NCBI GenBank assembly: GCA_024516035.1
Contig: CM044955.1
Coordinates: forward strand, 56,199,257 to 56,263,256
Source: Bactericera cockerelli
Lineage: Eukaryota > Arthropoda > Insecta > Hemiptera > Triozidae
DNA: 64,000 nucleotides
Reading direction: 5' to 3'
The translations under genes and the position numbers were made by a program. Every line of letters starts with the position of its first letter. Positions within the stretch are counted from its first letter, which is position 1. The notes under the pieces were generated by a model that did no database searches, was not told where the DNA came from, and was given only the letters and a program-made list of their open reading frames with translations. This document shows positions 19,964 through 31,333 of the stretch, piece by piece.

Positions 19964-20383
19964 GCCAGCCTCTGTGGCGTAACGGTTATGACTACTGCCC
20001 GTAGTCCTGAAATCCTGAGTTCGATTCCCGGTCAGAGCAGATTTTCACACAGAAAATTCTGTTCCCTCCGTACATGTGAGGCTGGCATTTCCGGCCCTAC
20101 CCAGGTTGGGTGAGGTTGATGTGGGTAGCTGCTACAATTTCCAGCGAATGGAAGCTAAAACCCGCGTCCTAATCCAGGACGTTAAATCAAATTGAATCGT
20201 TGGTGTTAGGAAGGCCATCCAGCCGTTAAAATGTGCCAAAACCAACCAATCTCAACCATGAGGTTGAACGTCCTGGTATTTACGTACATTCAGTACAACT
20301 TCTCATTTTTCTGTTTATACTGCTTATACTGAACAACGTCGACCCTGCTTAAGCGGGATAAGATAGAGTAAAGAAGAAGATGT
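19964..20383 (+). mobile_element. Composite tRNA-headed SINE, family B, full length
   Basis: Three modules are visible. (1) tRNA-like head with 'ctctgtggcgtaacggtta', 'actactgcccgtagtcc' and box B GAGTTCGATTCCC. (2) Central domain shared with the 5S SINEs: 'ccggccctacccaggttgg', 'gtgaggttgatgtgggtag', 'cagcgaatggaagctaaaa' and 'gacgttaaat'. (3) A tail with 'ggaaggccatccagccg' and 'gaccctgcttaagcggga' ending in (AAG)n, which resembles LINE-derived 3' ends. The 5' end forms an 11-bp inverted repeat with the preceding flank (CCGTTACGCCA / TGGCGTAACGG). Confidence 0.85.
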
Positions 20384-20704
20384 AATTTGTAATATATCCC
20401 GACTCATTGTTATCGAGATATTCGCTATTATTCGCCCGAGTCTTGTTGTTTACACAGCGCGAATTAACAGACATTATTTCTTGTTTGTACACAACTACAC
20501 ACTCATTCATTACAAAGCTTTCTAATTCTGTATAGAAATGCTAACGCGCTTTCCTTTTGCCAGAAGTTCTGAGGTATTGTGAGCTGCCGTGTTTACATTA
20601 GTTTCATTTGAAGTGGTGTTTCGTGTTTGAAGAGTTTTACATGAAGAGTTCTGGAATTTGAGGTTTTTACTAGAATTGAGCTTGTATTCTACTGAAGTGC
20701 TTGT
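20384..20704. other. Unassigned sequence
   Basis: No recognised repeat, RNA or coding signal. Confidence 0.4.
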
Positions 20705-20898
20705 AAGGGTTGGGTGAAAGAGATTGCCACAGGCAATAATCCCGCCCTTTATACATATAGGTAAGGCATTAGTTCATTCTCTTTTTTGTTTTTGTTTCTT
20801 TGCTCAATCTATGTATTCTTTCTTTATAATTTCATTGTATTTTACTGTATATATTTTTATCTTACCTAATAAAGCATACTATAATAATAATAATAATA
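20705..20898 (+). mobile_element. Short (AAT)n-tailed element, family L
   Basis: AAGGGTTGGGTGAAAGAGAT, TGCCACAGGCAATAATCCCG, AT-rich middle, 'ttacctaataaagc' and five to six AAT units. Confidence 0.85.
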
Positions 20899-20969
20899 GG
20901 TGCACGGTTTAGGACTACTTTATTTGTAATCTTATCTTGATGTAATATTGTAAAAATAATTTTATGTGG

Positions 20970-21136
20970 ATTTTTTTTTTTTTTTTTTTTTTTTAATTTA
21001 ACGTCTATTTCAGCTGCATGGTTATATCACGACGGGGGTGTTACCCTCCATTCGCAGGAAGAGTTACAAACCTTCAGGCCTAACCAATCCTGGTTTGAGC
21101 CGGAATGCCAGCATCACGAAGTCTTCACCTCGCATT
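20970..21136 (-). mobile_element. 5S rRNA-derived SINE, subtype 2, 5'-truncated
   Basis: A poly(T) run (tail of the minus-strand element) precedes 'atttaacgtctatttcagctg'. The minus strand reads 'gcgaggtgaagacttcgtga', 'tgctggcattccggctc' and the central domain. The first half of the 5S head is missing. Confidence 0.75.
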
Positions 21137-21335
21137 AGCAAAGTCTAGTAATCCAGGTAGCGTAGGGATCCCTTGGTTCGAATCCCACACATTTCATGAA
21201 TTTTTCCTCATTGATTTGAGTTTGTGACAACATAATAAAAACACTCTGAGGGTTGGGTGGTAGAGAATGCTGTGAGCATCAACTTCGCCTAATAGTGGTA
21301 ACCTTCCACTTAAGATTATTATTATTATTTAAAAA
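21137..21335 (+). mobile_element. tRNA-derived SINE, family A, lacking the head 5' end
   Basis: Starts at 'gtctagtaatccaggtagc' in the anticodon region, then box B GGTTCGAATCCC, 'tgaatttttcctcattgatt', 'ctctgagggttgggtggtag' and an ATT tail. It faces away from the adjoining 5S SINE. Confidence 0.8.
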
Positions 21336-21921
21336 CTATAATTGAAATTATAATCTTACAATATCATAGTTTCCTAGGTCACCTATAAGAAAACTATTGA
21401 TTGATGCAATGAGAAAATATTTTTACTATTTTGAAATTATAATTAATTGGGAGAGATTAATTATCAATTAACTCATGTATTTTTCTAATCAACCTCTCTC
21501 AAACTGTAACCGTAACTATCAATTTGTTCTCTGATTAAATTTCCATTGAGATTCTCAAGTTCTCCGCATAGTTTCCAATCAGTATTCCTAACAGAGCGTG
21601 ATGCAGTTCGACAGCGCCAGAAAGCCACATAATGAGCGTCTAATTGAAAGCGTTTTCTTCCCTGGAACGGTGCCAGATGTGTCGACTAAATTCTCCTCAC
21701 ACGATTATTTTTTCCTGTCGACAATTCTGCAATAGATTACAAAGCTGACTGCTCTATCCAAAATTTGTGCATTTTTTGCCAAATTCCGTGTTGAGATTTT
21801 CCCGTTGATTAGACACCCAACACGCTGCCAAAATACATGTCAAGATGTGTTTTGTTGATAGTTTCACCGGCTCTTTTGTAAAACTGCTTTTATCTGCCGT
21901 GCCAGTAGAATAAATTTTGAG
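21336..21921. other. Unassigned sequence
   Basis: Nothing supported. The 128-codon minus frame at 21754-22140 runs through the palindromic MITE that follows and is not a gene. Confidence 0.4.
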
Positions 21922-22126
21922 AGATGCGTTAAGTTGGCAGCCCGCCAAAACTGATTTTAATGAAACCTTTACCAAAGTTTTGTACAGTTTTGCACAACAT
22001 TTAATTTTGCACAAGTGCGGTTCTGTAGGTCCGGAACCGTAGTGCAAAATTAAATAAAAGTTGTGCAAAACTTTGGTAAAGGTTTCATGAAAATCCGTTC
22101 TGGTGGGCTGCCAACTTAACGCATCT
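21922..22126. mobile_element. Palindromic MITE, about 0.2 kb
   Basis: GATGCGTTAAGTTGGCAGCC at the left end is mirrored at the right (GGCTGCCAACTTAACGCATC). Inner blocks 'aaacctttaccaaagtttt' and 'ttgcacaacatttaattttg' are likewise inverted around a centre near 22025. The arms differ by a few substitutions, and no coding part is present. Confidence 0.8.
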
Positions 22127-22920
22127 AATTTAGATATCATAGGTGTAAAACGTCAGAAGCATAGACTTAGGAGTTCTTGTAAATTTTATAGGAATTCAGT
22201 GTATGGCAGGTCTGAGGTGCCTCGCTAGTATCTATTACGAAACTTGGCGTGTTTCTGAAGTGGGCGGATATATAAATGTCGTAAATATTAACCCAAAGTC
22301 CAGTTATCCTAATTCTGAGTACACTTGAGAAATACTGCTGTACCCTTTCCCTAAAACGAGCTTGCAGGAAAGAAAATAATAGCTCTTCAGGACAAGAGAA
22401 AAACAAGTCTAAGGAAAATTAATTGGAAAGAACGTTGTGGATACATCTTGTTAAAGTAATATTGTACACTAGGTAAGTACATAGATTATATAATGTATCG
22501 TATACTCGTCCTTTGTATTATCCCTTGTTGTTGGCTTTTGTTTGCTTCTTTTGTCAAAACCTGGGAGCGAGTATGTTCTCTCTGGATCCCTCTTGAGCTT
22601 TTCATATTCCATTTTCCTTTCAGTTTTCTCGCCTGAATGTTTTCAATTTTTCCGAACGTACACGTCATGGAAACCACAAGAAAACTTTCCATTTTCTTTT
22701 CTACACAGAAATTCGTTTCGCATCTTCAAAGGAAAGCTGAGGGAAGCGAATGCGAGGTAAAGTAGGATTTAAGACGTTGTGTTTTCCGCAGGGAAAGCCG
22801 GTATTATTTTGCGAAACCCTACAAGGAATTCGAACCCGATTTGATCCCTTAAGGCCCAATTTCCTATTGGATAAAGGAAAATAAATAATAAATTTAATAC
22901 AGAGAAATCCGCTTTTCGTC

Positions 22921-22951
<31 letters not shown>

Positions 22952-23528
22952 ATTAAAACTTTGAAGAGGACTTCTCTTTGAGGATCTCAAGCAAATTTTA
23001 TTTTTACTGAAAAGATAGTTTCAATCGATAAAAATCCAGCCTCTATTTAATTTTTCCAGAAAAAATCTTTTTCAAAACCTCTCCTCAAACTTCCACGGTT
23101 TTGGATTTTTTTCAACTTTATTCTCAATAGGTTTTTTTTTCTATTCTAATTCTTCCTCAATTTTCCAGTTTTTCTCCTTTTCTGTATACATAATTATATT
23201 ATGATCAATTCACTTGGACTATATTTTTTCTTTTTTCTTCTTCTTTTTCTTCTTAGAAGAGTAGAGTTTTTGATACTATATTCCTCTCAGAATTGGTACA
23301 TGTACCAATAATTATGTGACAGTGATAAAAAGTGACACTAATTTTCGACACTTCAGTGAATGAACGAGAACTGCCATCAACTCATTAATTTTATTCAAAT
23401 TATAATTAATAGTTAAAAGTTATCATATTTGTGTTCATCACAATCATGATATCACAACTACTCAAATTCTCGACAGGTTTAACTTCAGTTTAAACAGTCT
23501 CTGTTTATCTTCAGTAAGGAAAAAATAA
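22127..23528. other. Unassigned region with a poly(T) run
   Basis: A T run of about 27 lies at 22924-22950. A possible box B-like GGGTTCGAATTCC occurs on the minus strand near 22830 but without a convincing head. Short frames at 22486-22760 overlap on both strands and are unsupported. Confidence 0.35.
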
Positions 23529-23612
23529 TGCACTGGGTAGGATTCGAACCAACGGATCCCTACGCTACCTGGATTAGCAGACTAGCGCGTTAACCACTTA
23601 ACTACCAGTGCA
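23529..23612 (-). mobile_element. Solo tRNA-like head of SINE family A
   Basis: An 84-nt unit with both ends of the acceptor-like stem (TGCACTGG...CCAGTGCA), D-arm 'tagttaagtggttaacgcg' and box B GGTTCGAATCC, but none of the family A body on either side. Confidence 0.8.
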
Positions 23613-24101
23613 GTAGTTAAAATCTTCTTTCGAACTCCCCATTTGAATTACGTGATAACCGTAATGTTCACGTTTCAATTAAAACTTTATCGGCTCTTCC
23701 AGCGGATTTCCAAATTAAATTGTAAACTTCGGAAAACTTTTTGTGAACGCGCGGAATTTGAATTCCAAGAAACAAAATCGTAAGGAAAGTTCCGGCCTAA
23801 ATGAAGTTCCATTAAAACTGTGTACAAACCTTCCCCTAACATCGTAGCAATGGAAACGTGTCCAGCATATTGTATTCATGAGGAAAACAGGGAGTTTTAA
23901 ACCTTTGTGTACCTAGCAAGTATTTTCTATCTCACACGAGTGTATCAGGTATTACTTCGGAGAAATTTATAATATTAGAATTCGGAAGCGGTCCAATACG
24001 CCAGCGCCACCACCTTTGAAATGTAATGTTTTTTTTACATGAGTACCATCTAAAAAAAACATTATATTCACAAATTTTTGTTAAAAAAAAATATTTTGTG
24101 C
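23613..24101. other. Unassigned sequence
   Basis: Nothing recognised; mixed composition. Confidence 0.4.
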
Positions 24102-24352
24102 TCCCATTTTTTTACGTCGCCTTCAACTGAATGGTGATATCACGATGAGGGTTTTAACCTCCAATCGCTGGTCATTCAAAAACCAGCAACTCGAATTAAC
24201 CTCACCCCACTTGAGGGGGCCGGGAATAGGCAGCATCTCGAGGGTTTGAATTTTAACGGTCACTCTTCCAAGTCCTAATCTCGCTGGATGTTTCTTATCT
24301 TCAGTGAAAAAACGAGAACTGGTGTATTCAACATGCCATTGACTCTGACAAC
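24102..24352 (-). mobile_element. 5S rRNA-derived SINE, divergent subtype 1-like
   Basis: The minus strand shows 'tcagagtcaatggcatgttg', 'aatacaccagttctcg', 'gagattaggacttggaag' (box C remnant) and the central domain with 'gaggttaattcgagttgctgg'. Many substitutions indicate an old copy. Confidence 0.7.
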
Positions 24353-24411
24353 AACAGGTAAGTTATATAAATTCTGTTTTGGTCTGAAAATACAGAGAAC
24401 CATGGAGGTTT

Positions 24412-24625
24412 GAACCTAGGGGTAACCCAGTGAATCTATCACAAAAATCACGGAAGTTGAGCAACGTCAAGAGAGTTGCAGACTTGACAGGTGACCTTCA
24501 AGTTGGTACCTTTGTGATGCTGGTTACTTCACGTCCAACCCCAACCTATGTTGTGTGATGTTAATGCTTAGCAGGTTTGTAATTTTCCTCTTAACGGGAC
24601 AAAACCACATGAAATTTCAAATGAC
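24412..24625 (+). mobile_element. 5S rRNA-derived SINE, divergent copy
   Basis: 'atcacggaagttgagcaacg' (box A region), 'gcagacttgacaggtgacc' (box C region), 'ttgtgatgctggttac', then a weak central domain 'gcttagcaggtttgta'. It faces the divergent copy just upstream head to head. Confidence 0.6.
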
Positions 24626-26202
24626 ATTCAGTCCTATCAAAATCTAAGAGTATAAGGAGAGATTTGAAAAGACTTGTATTTGTTCATGGCCTCACAAATA
24701 ACACCATCAATTGTCCAGGATTAATTTACAAAGTCTCTATTAGAGTCCCAAACAATCTATCTCTCAGAGAGAGACCCAATACTGTCTACAAACTACTTTC
24801 ATATAAAAAATAATTTCACCACAGTATAATTCGACTCTCCATTGATTTCCTCCCTCATAACTCACAACCCACATTCCTCTACTCTATACCTTAGTAATAA
24901 TACTACCCCATTTGAAGAGATGTGTAAAGAGGCTTTATCTTTTTCCCTGTAATATTTTTAAATTTAAAACCCACGTACTTTTTTACGTAATTGCATATAA
25001 TATGCGTGTAAACAGATATGAAAAATAAAGACAAAGAGACGTCTAGCAAAATAAACAGGAGAGACAACGTAAAGTTAAAGAACATTAAAGAGATTATCTC
25101 CAGGATTTGGGTCAGAATTTTAGGTGGGAGGATTTGCCCCAATAAAACATTATGACTTTTTGATGGAACATGAAAGGTAGGGAGGAATCAAGAAATAGAA
25201 ATAAGTTTTTTTCTTTCGCCTTTTACTTGGGCTATCTGCGAAGATATCGTACGAAATTGAATTCAGTATTGATAAAACATGAGGTTTTCCAAGATAACTT
25301 TGCCATGCTTCGTGTATTGACCGAGAAATAGCTATATTATTAATAATAATAGTAGGACTCTCGTTTTTGAGCTTTTGATAAATCTCGAATTTCTCGTGAT
25401 TAATATTAATTAGTGACGATACACTCAATGACATAGGTAGGGAATAAGACATTAGAAACACAAAATTTATACTGAATAATCAGGGCTTGTAAGGCGATTA
25501 TCAGTGTGAGGTACATTCCAGAACGCTGGAATAAATCATATTCCCAAACACTAGGATGGCTGAGGGTCAAAATCCAGATTTCAATAATCAGAGCTGTATC
25601 AATAACAATGAGGGGGATGAGAAAGAAAGTGCGGGGTGTTGAATGTGAAGATGGGGCGGGAATGTTAATATTTGAAAGTTTATAAAAATTGAAAAAATAA
25701 AAATAAAATCTTCTACTACAAAAAAAGTGTGAGGTACATTTACATTTGTACAATGTGAGAATCCTGCTGTTATAAAGACGAAAAAAAAATAGGTATATTT
25801 TATACTTTGTAATAAAATTATAGTAAAAATATTTTGAAAATTAAGTTAATTTAACAATAAAATGTTTGTAGGTATAAAGATTATTTTAACAGGGCTTAAG
25901 AAAGCTTTCAAATTTAGTCCTAACCATTCTACCCCTGAGCCACAACACTGTTTCAAGCCAGGAGAGGGTTTCCAGACCCAATACATCATCCGAATCAACA
26001 TTGTAAATTTCATTTCAATATTTGCCGAGGGCTCAAGTTGTTCGTTTTATATTCCAAAGAGTAAGCACAGCCTTGTCTGAAAGCTTTTCCACAAGTAAGA
26101 AACGGAGGCACGAAAGTTGAAGATATAATAATACAAAATAAAAAGTAAATAATAAAAGAGCAAAAAAACTGGTTTAATAACTGGTTGAATTATTATTTTT
26201 TT
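24626..26202. other. Unassigned sequence up to the assembly gap
   Basis: Minus-strand frames of 79, 103 and 115 codons (24903-25753) are T/A-rich and overlap one another, with no recognisable domain. No repeat family identified. Confidence 0.35.
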
Positions 26203-26225
26203 NNNNNNNNNNNNNNNNNNNNNNN
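26203..26225. other. Assembly gap, 23 N
   Basis: A run of undetermined bases. Sequence to the right starts a large inverted repeat that does not continue on the left side, so the join is a scaffold or gap-fill boundary. Confidence 1.
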
Positions 26226-27377
26226 AATCAAGCTCGCCGGGAGGCGAGCGCTCGTCAAGCAGCGCCAGCCTACCGGCCTATATTAACACGAAACAGAGTT
26301 TATATGTATTTTGTTTTAATGTTTTCGCACACTTCCCGCAAACTTTTATCAATTTTTATTTCAAATTCGTAATGAGACGCGAAAATAGATTGTGTTTCAC
26401 GAAAGCGCGAGGTTCCTACGTACAGTTAAAGTCGTTTTCTAGCCACGCCGAAAATCTTGAATTTCATGAAATTTTTCATACGGGTTTTTTTTTTTTTTTT
26501 CAGACCAATTTTCTGTCAAGGGTACAGCAACGTGTGCTTATCGTGGAAAGACGTGAGCTACGTTTTTGAATGGGGAATTTTTATCTCTGCATACCTTTTA
26601 TAGTTTCAAGTATTTATTTTTTATAGGATAGGAGATATAGCCTTCTAAAATAAAACCGGAAATTTGCACAGAGCCGCCCCTGGTTATCTTGGAGCTGCGA
26701 TTGTGGTATTTTTCGAAAGGTCTTACCATAGGAAAAAATAAAAAATATAACAAAAGTATTACATTGGACGGAACTTGAGTTATAGCCTTTGAAAGGAATA
26801 CTTATTATGGAGCCCAGAGCCGTCTATTGTTATCCTAGAGATGTATTTCTGGTGTTTTTAGAAAGGTCTAGTCAAAGGGAATGAGATCACTTAATTTCAG
26901 ATGATTGAAACAAGTAGAAAATTATTTAAAGTCCTCTAAAGGAATATCTATAATGAACCCTGGAGCCACGCCTAGTTATCCCACGTGCATGACTCAAGGT
27001 TCTTTCTAAAGGTCTAATTACGGAAAATTATAATATGATGTAAATAAAATTTTAGAAAAATCAACGACAGTGTGAGACACAAAAAGAAAAAACTGAATTA
27101 AGATTAATGAGAGTAACAAAAAAATCTTCGCCTCACATAGAACTTAAAATATGGGTGGGACCCAATCGTCTTTTCTACATCCAAGCTGCCAACAGACCGC
27201 TTAATTAGAGGGGGAATAATAACGTTCTATAAATTCATTAAAAGGTTTCTACATCAAGAGGTAAACTAGGTCTATATTATTATTATTATGAGCCAGTGTT
27301 TAAAATATTGGCCAGTAAGAAGCAAAAATATTGATTTGCAGATCAAATGATAAATATAATAAAATATTATGTATTGA

Positions 27378-27560
27378 GCAGTCTCTGTGGTGGTCGTCGA
27401 CTGGTGTAGGTAAATTACAAAGTTTGCAAGGTGACCTGGGTTCGAATCCCGGCTAGGTACCTAGATTTTTTTTTACTCTGTACTTTGGATGTCCGGTATT
27501 CTCGTGAGAAAAAAAAAACAGTAGTTGCTTGTTTGGGTCAACCTCCTATGACCGTTTAAT
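27378..27560 (+). mobile_element. tRNA-derived SINE, family G
   Basis: The head has box B GGGTTCGAATCCCGG after 'tgcaaggtgacct'; the body has 'ggatgtccggtattctcgtg' and 'agtagttgcttgtttggg'. The error-rich mirror is at about 31750-31890, and related tails lie at 34985 and 35640. Confidence 0.6.
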
Positions 27561-27956
27561 TTCGAACGAAGTGAGTATGGTTTAACTCGATCAACATTAT
27601 TTATTTGTCACAATCTAATTATCCATCTACCTATGTATGAAACGTGATATAAGTTGCATTTTTGTCCAATCGAGCTGAAATTTTCAGGGTATATTCCATG
27701 GATATATGCTTGCCTATTAATTCATAATTATTAAATGTATTTCTAGTACAATTTCTCACTTCTTCTGTTTATATCTACCGATTATGCTGAAATGACACCA
27801 TGTTTAGCAACTCGAAGTTAGCCAAATATATGGGTCAATATTTCTGAACACATAATAATACTCGGCACTTTCATTTTTCTCTTTATTTTACCAAGATCGA
27901 ATTGGTCATGTACGTAGGTACATCTGGTACATAATATAATTAAAATTGTATTGTAG
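27561..27956. other. Unassigned sequence within the left palindrome arm
   Basis: No gene recognised; mirrored at about 31330-31740. The stretch from 26226 to 27377 likewise shows nothing beyond its mirror copy. Confidence 0.4.
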
Positions 27957-28213
27957 CCAGCGTCGATGGCATGTTGAATACACCGGTTCCCTTCAGAACA
28001 CCGAAGTTAAGCGACATCCAGCGAGGTTAAGACTTGGATGGGTGACCATTCAAATTCTAATTCTCGTGACGCTGGCTTTTCCCGGCCCCACTCAGGCTGG
28101 GTGAGGTCAATGTGAGTAGCAGGTTTGTGAGTTTCCTGCGAATGGAGGGTAAAACCCCCGTCGTGATATGACCATGGCAGTTGAAAGTGACGTTAAACAC
28201 CACTTAAAAAAAA
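27957..28213 (+). mobile_element. 5S rRNA-derived SINE, subtype 1, young copy
   Basis: Essentially the same sequence as 3119-3391: 5S-like head with box A (GAAGTTAAGCGACATC) and box C (CTTGGATGGGTGACC), complete central domain ('gcgaatggagggtaaaaccc', 'gatatgaccatggcag') and a short poly(A). A 13-bp duplication AAATTGTATTGTA flanks it, proof of a recent retroposed insertion. Confidence 0.95.
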
Positions 28214-28376
28214 AAAAAATTGTATTGTAATATTGTAAACAAAACCACGAAACAGAATTGTCCGTTTTTTAACGAGTTCATTACTAATTTTTCAATACAA
28301 GGTTAAAACACTAGTTGATTATTAATGAATTATTGTTAATGGATTTTAAGATTATATAGGTATGTTTTTTTCTTCA

Positions 28377-28700
28377 TTATTATAAACTGGTTTAAGTCCC
28401 ACAAAAGAAGCACCAATTATCACACCGACCTCATTTTAAAACGATTGTGACCAGTTGATTGTATTTTGGTTTTAACGTCCTGATTTGAACTAGTCAGGAC
28501 GGGGGGTTTTACCCTCCATTCGCTGGGAATCGTTCCAGCTACCTACATTTACCTCACCCAGCCTGGAGGGCTGTGATTCCAGACTCACGTGTTTAGAGGG
28601 GAAAAAAATATTAGAAAAGTCTGTAACAACCGGTAATGGAACTCGAAATGTCTGGACTACGAGCAGTAGTTACAACCATTACGCCACGGAGGCTGGCCAC
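28377..28700 (-). mobile_element. Composite tRNA-headed SINE, family B, second tail type
   Basis: The minus strand reads 'gcctccgtggcgtaatgg', 'actactgctcgtagtcc', the shared central domain ('gaatggagggtaaaacccc', 'cctgactagttcaaatcag'), then a tail ('caactggtcacaatcg', 'gaggtcggtgtgataatt', 'cttttgtgggacttaaacc') unlike that of the 19964 copy. The same tail is on the copy at 61683-62006. Confidence 0.85.
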
Positions 28701-28802
28701 TGACAGTCTAAATAAAGCATTTATTTGGATCAATACTTTTGTATTTTGAATCGCAAATTACGTAGATCTCATTCAAAATTTACAAATAACTACCTACAAA
28801 TA

Positions 28803-29385
28803 CAGGGCATCCATAAAGTCTCGCCCAAGCCTGGGTTTCTTGAAAACGACTCAAAATATCAAAAAACCGCTAAAACCCGTATATCTACACAGCCCCAGTC
28901 AGGCTGGAAATGGACCAACTTCAAAATCTTAAATAGAATGGTGTGTCTTGTGGAATATTGTCTAAAGGTGTCATTGAGAGAATTTCATTACAACAAATTT
29001 CAGTGAGTTACGACTTGTCGTTCTTGAGATACAGGGTCGGACGTCCTGCGTATCCATATATTTTGACGTATAACTTGTTAACCGTAAATTATAGAAAAAT
29101 GAAATTTGTCGATAAGAACTCCTTATGGCAAGACCTGTCGAACAAGTTATAACTCGACATACACTCTTGATGTTAGTTTCTGGTCGGTTTCGTCAGCCAG
29201 CCGGAGAAAAAAAAAAAATACATCGAAAAATCAAATCAAGTTTTAACTTGTTCGTAAGGTTTTACCACAAAGAGTTATTATCAACAGACTTCATTTTTCT
29301 GGAATTTACGGTTAACGAGTTATACGTCAAAATATATGGATATTAGGCAGAACGTGCGACCCTGTATCTCAAGAACGGCACTAGT
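28803..29385. mobile_element. Fold-back element related to 8873-9756, right end missing
   Basis: Starts TACAGGGCATCCATAAAGTC and carries the same internal blocks ('ggacgtcctgcg', 'gtcagccagccgg', 'tcaagttttaacttgttcg'). The right arm breaks off shortly after 'ccctgtatctcaagaacgg', so about 170 bp of the outer right arm is lacking. Its noisy mirror copy follows at about 29905-30485. Confidence 0.8.
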
Positions 29386-30582
29386 TCAATATAAATTACC
29401 CAACATTTTATATGATAGTCTTATAATATTACTGCGTATCACAACAGCCTTAAAATAAAAGTCTTTTTTCTTTTATCTGTTGATTACTTTTTATTTCATC
29501 TATCAGAGGATTTCATCTAAATCAAAAAGGGGATACCCCCCCAAAAAACACTAGTGTAAAAATAGTCGTCAAGTTTTTTGGAATGATTAAAAGAACTGAT
29601 ATCAAAAACGCAATTTTCTATTGTTGAAGGAATTATTTTCACGTACTTATTACTGAAAAATAATTCCTTCAAACATAGAAAATTGACGTTTTTGATACAT
29701 TTCTTTTTATCCATTCCAACACTTTTACGACTAATTTCACGTAGTGTTTTTTTTGGGGATACACTACTTTTTGATTTAGATGAAATACCTGATTAGATGA
29801 AATAAAAAGTAATCAACAGAAAAAAAAAAAAAGATTTTTATTTTAAGGCTGTTGTGATACCCCAGAAATTTAAAAGACTATCATTTTAAAGTTGGGTAAT
29901 TTATATTGACTAGGCCGTTCTTGGATAAGGTCGCACTTCCCCAAATATCCTATATTTTGGACTATACTCTTTAAACCCCGAAAACCCAGAAAAATGAAGT
30001 CGGGTGAAATAATCTTTGGGTAAAACCTTACGGAAACAAGTTAATTGATTTTGATTTTTCGATGTATTTTTTTTTTTTCTCCGGCTGGCGACGAAACCGA
30101 CCAAAAACCCTAACATCAAGAGGATGTCGGGGTATAACTGTTGACAGGTTTTTGCCAAAAGGAGTTTCTTTTCGCCCAAATTTCATTTTTCTATAATTTC
30201 GGTTAACAAGTTATACGTCAAAAAAAATGGATACGCGGGGACGTCCGACCCGTATCTCAAGAACGCAAGTCGTAACTCCTAATTTTTTTGTAATGAAATT
30301 CTCTCAAATACACCTTTAGACAATATTCCAAAAGACACACCATTCTTTTTTAAGATTTTGAATTTGGGGCCCCATTTCCAGCCTGACTGGGGCTGTTAAT
30401 ATACGGGTTTTGCGTTTTTTTTTTGATATTTTGAGCCCGTTTTAAAAGAAAACCCAGCTTGGGCGAGACTTTTGATCCCCCTGAAATTTGTAGGTTAGTT
30501 ATTGGTAAATTTGAATGATCTACGAATTGCGATCAAAATCAAAAGTATTGATCCAAAAAAAATGTTTTTATTTGCCCTGCAG

Positions 30583-30905
30583 TGGCCAGCCTCCGTGCGA
30601 AATGGTTGTAATTTCTGTCGTAGTCCAGACTTTTCGAGTTCCATTACCGGTTTTTTTACAGACTTTTCTAATTTTTTTTCCCCCCTTTAAAACAGTGAGT
30701 CTGAATCACAGCCCCCCCAGCTGGGTGAGGTAAATGAAAGGTAGCTGGAACGATTCCCAGCGAATGGAGGGAAAAAACCCCCCGTCCTGAATTTTTCAAA
30801 TCAGGACTTTTAAACCAAAATACAATCAACTGGTCAAAATCGTTTTAAAATGAGGTCGTGTGTAATTGGTGCTTCTTTTGTGGCCCTTTAAACCAGTTTA
30901 AAATA
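30583..30905 (+). mobile_element. Mirrored, error-rich copy of the family B SINE at 28377-28700
   Basis: Same modules in the opposite orientation with inserted C and T runs ('ttttccccccttt'), consistent with sequencing error rather than an independent insertion. Confidence 0.75.
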
Positions 30906-31061
30906 AGGAAGAAAAAACATACCCATATAATCTTAAAAAACCCTAACAATAATTCATTAATAATCAATAGTGTTTTAACCTGTATTGAAAAAAATTTGTA
31001 ATGAAAATCCCTTAAAAAACGGACAAATTTGTTTCGGGTTTTGTTTAATATTACAATACAA

Positions 31062-31333
31062 TTTTTTTTTTTTTTTTAAATGGTGTTTTAACGTCACTTT
31101 CAATGCCATGGTCATATCACGACGGGGTTTTTACCCCCCATTCGCAGGAAACTCACAAACCTTCAACCTCCCATTGACCTCAACCAGCCTGATGGGGCCG
31201 GGAAAACCAGCGTCACGAGAATTAGAATTTTATGGTCACCCCTCCAAGTCTTAACCTCCCCTGGAGGCGCCCTTAACTCGGTGTTCTGAAGGGAAAACCG
31301 TGTATTCCCAAAATGCCAACGACGCTGGCCTTT
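31062..31333 (-). mobile_element. Mirrored, error-rich copy of the 5S SINE at 27957-28213
   Basis: Retains 'atggtcatatcacgacgggg', 'attcgcaggaaactcacaaa' and 'ccagcgtcacgagaattaga' but has about a dozen small indels. The flank mirrors that of the left-arm copy, so it is not a separate insertion. Confidence 0.8.

Noticed and set aside
21754..22140. 128-codon minus-strand frame
   Set aside because: Two thirds lie over a palindromic MITE, so the protein half-repeats in reverse; no domain seen.
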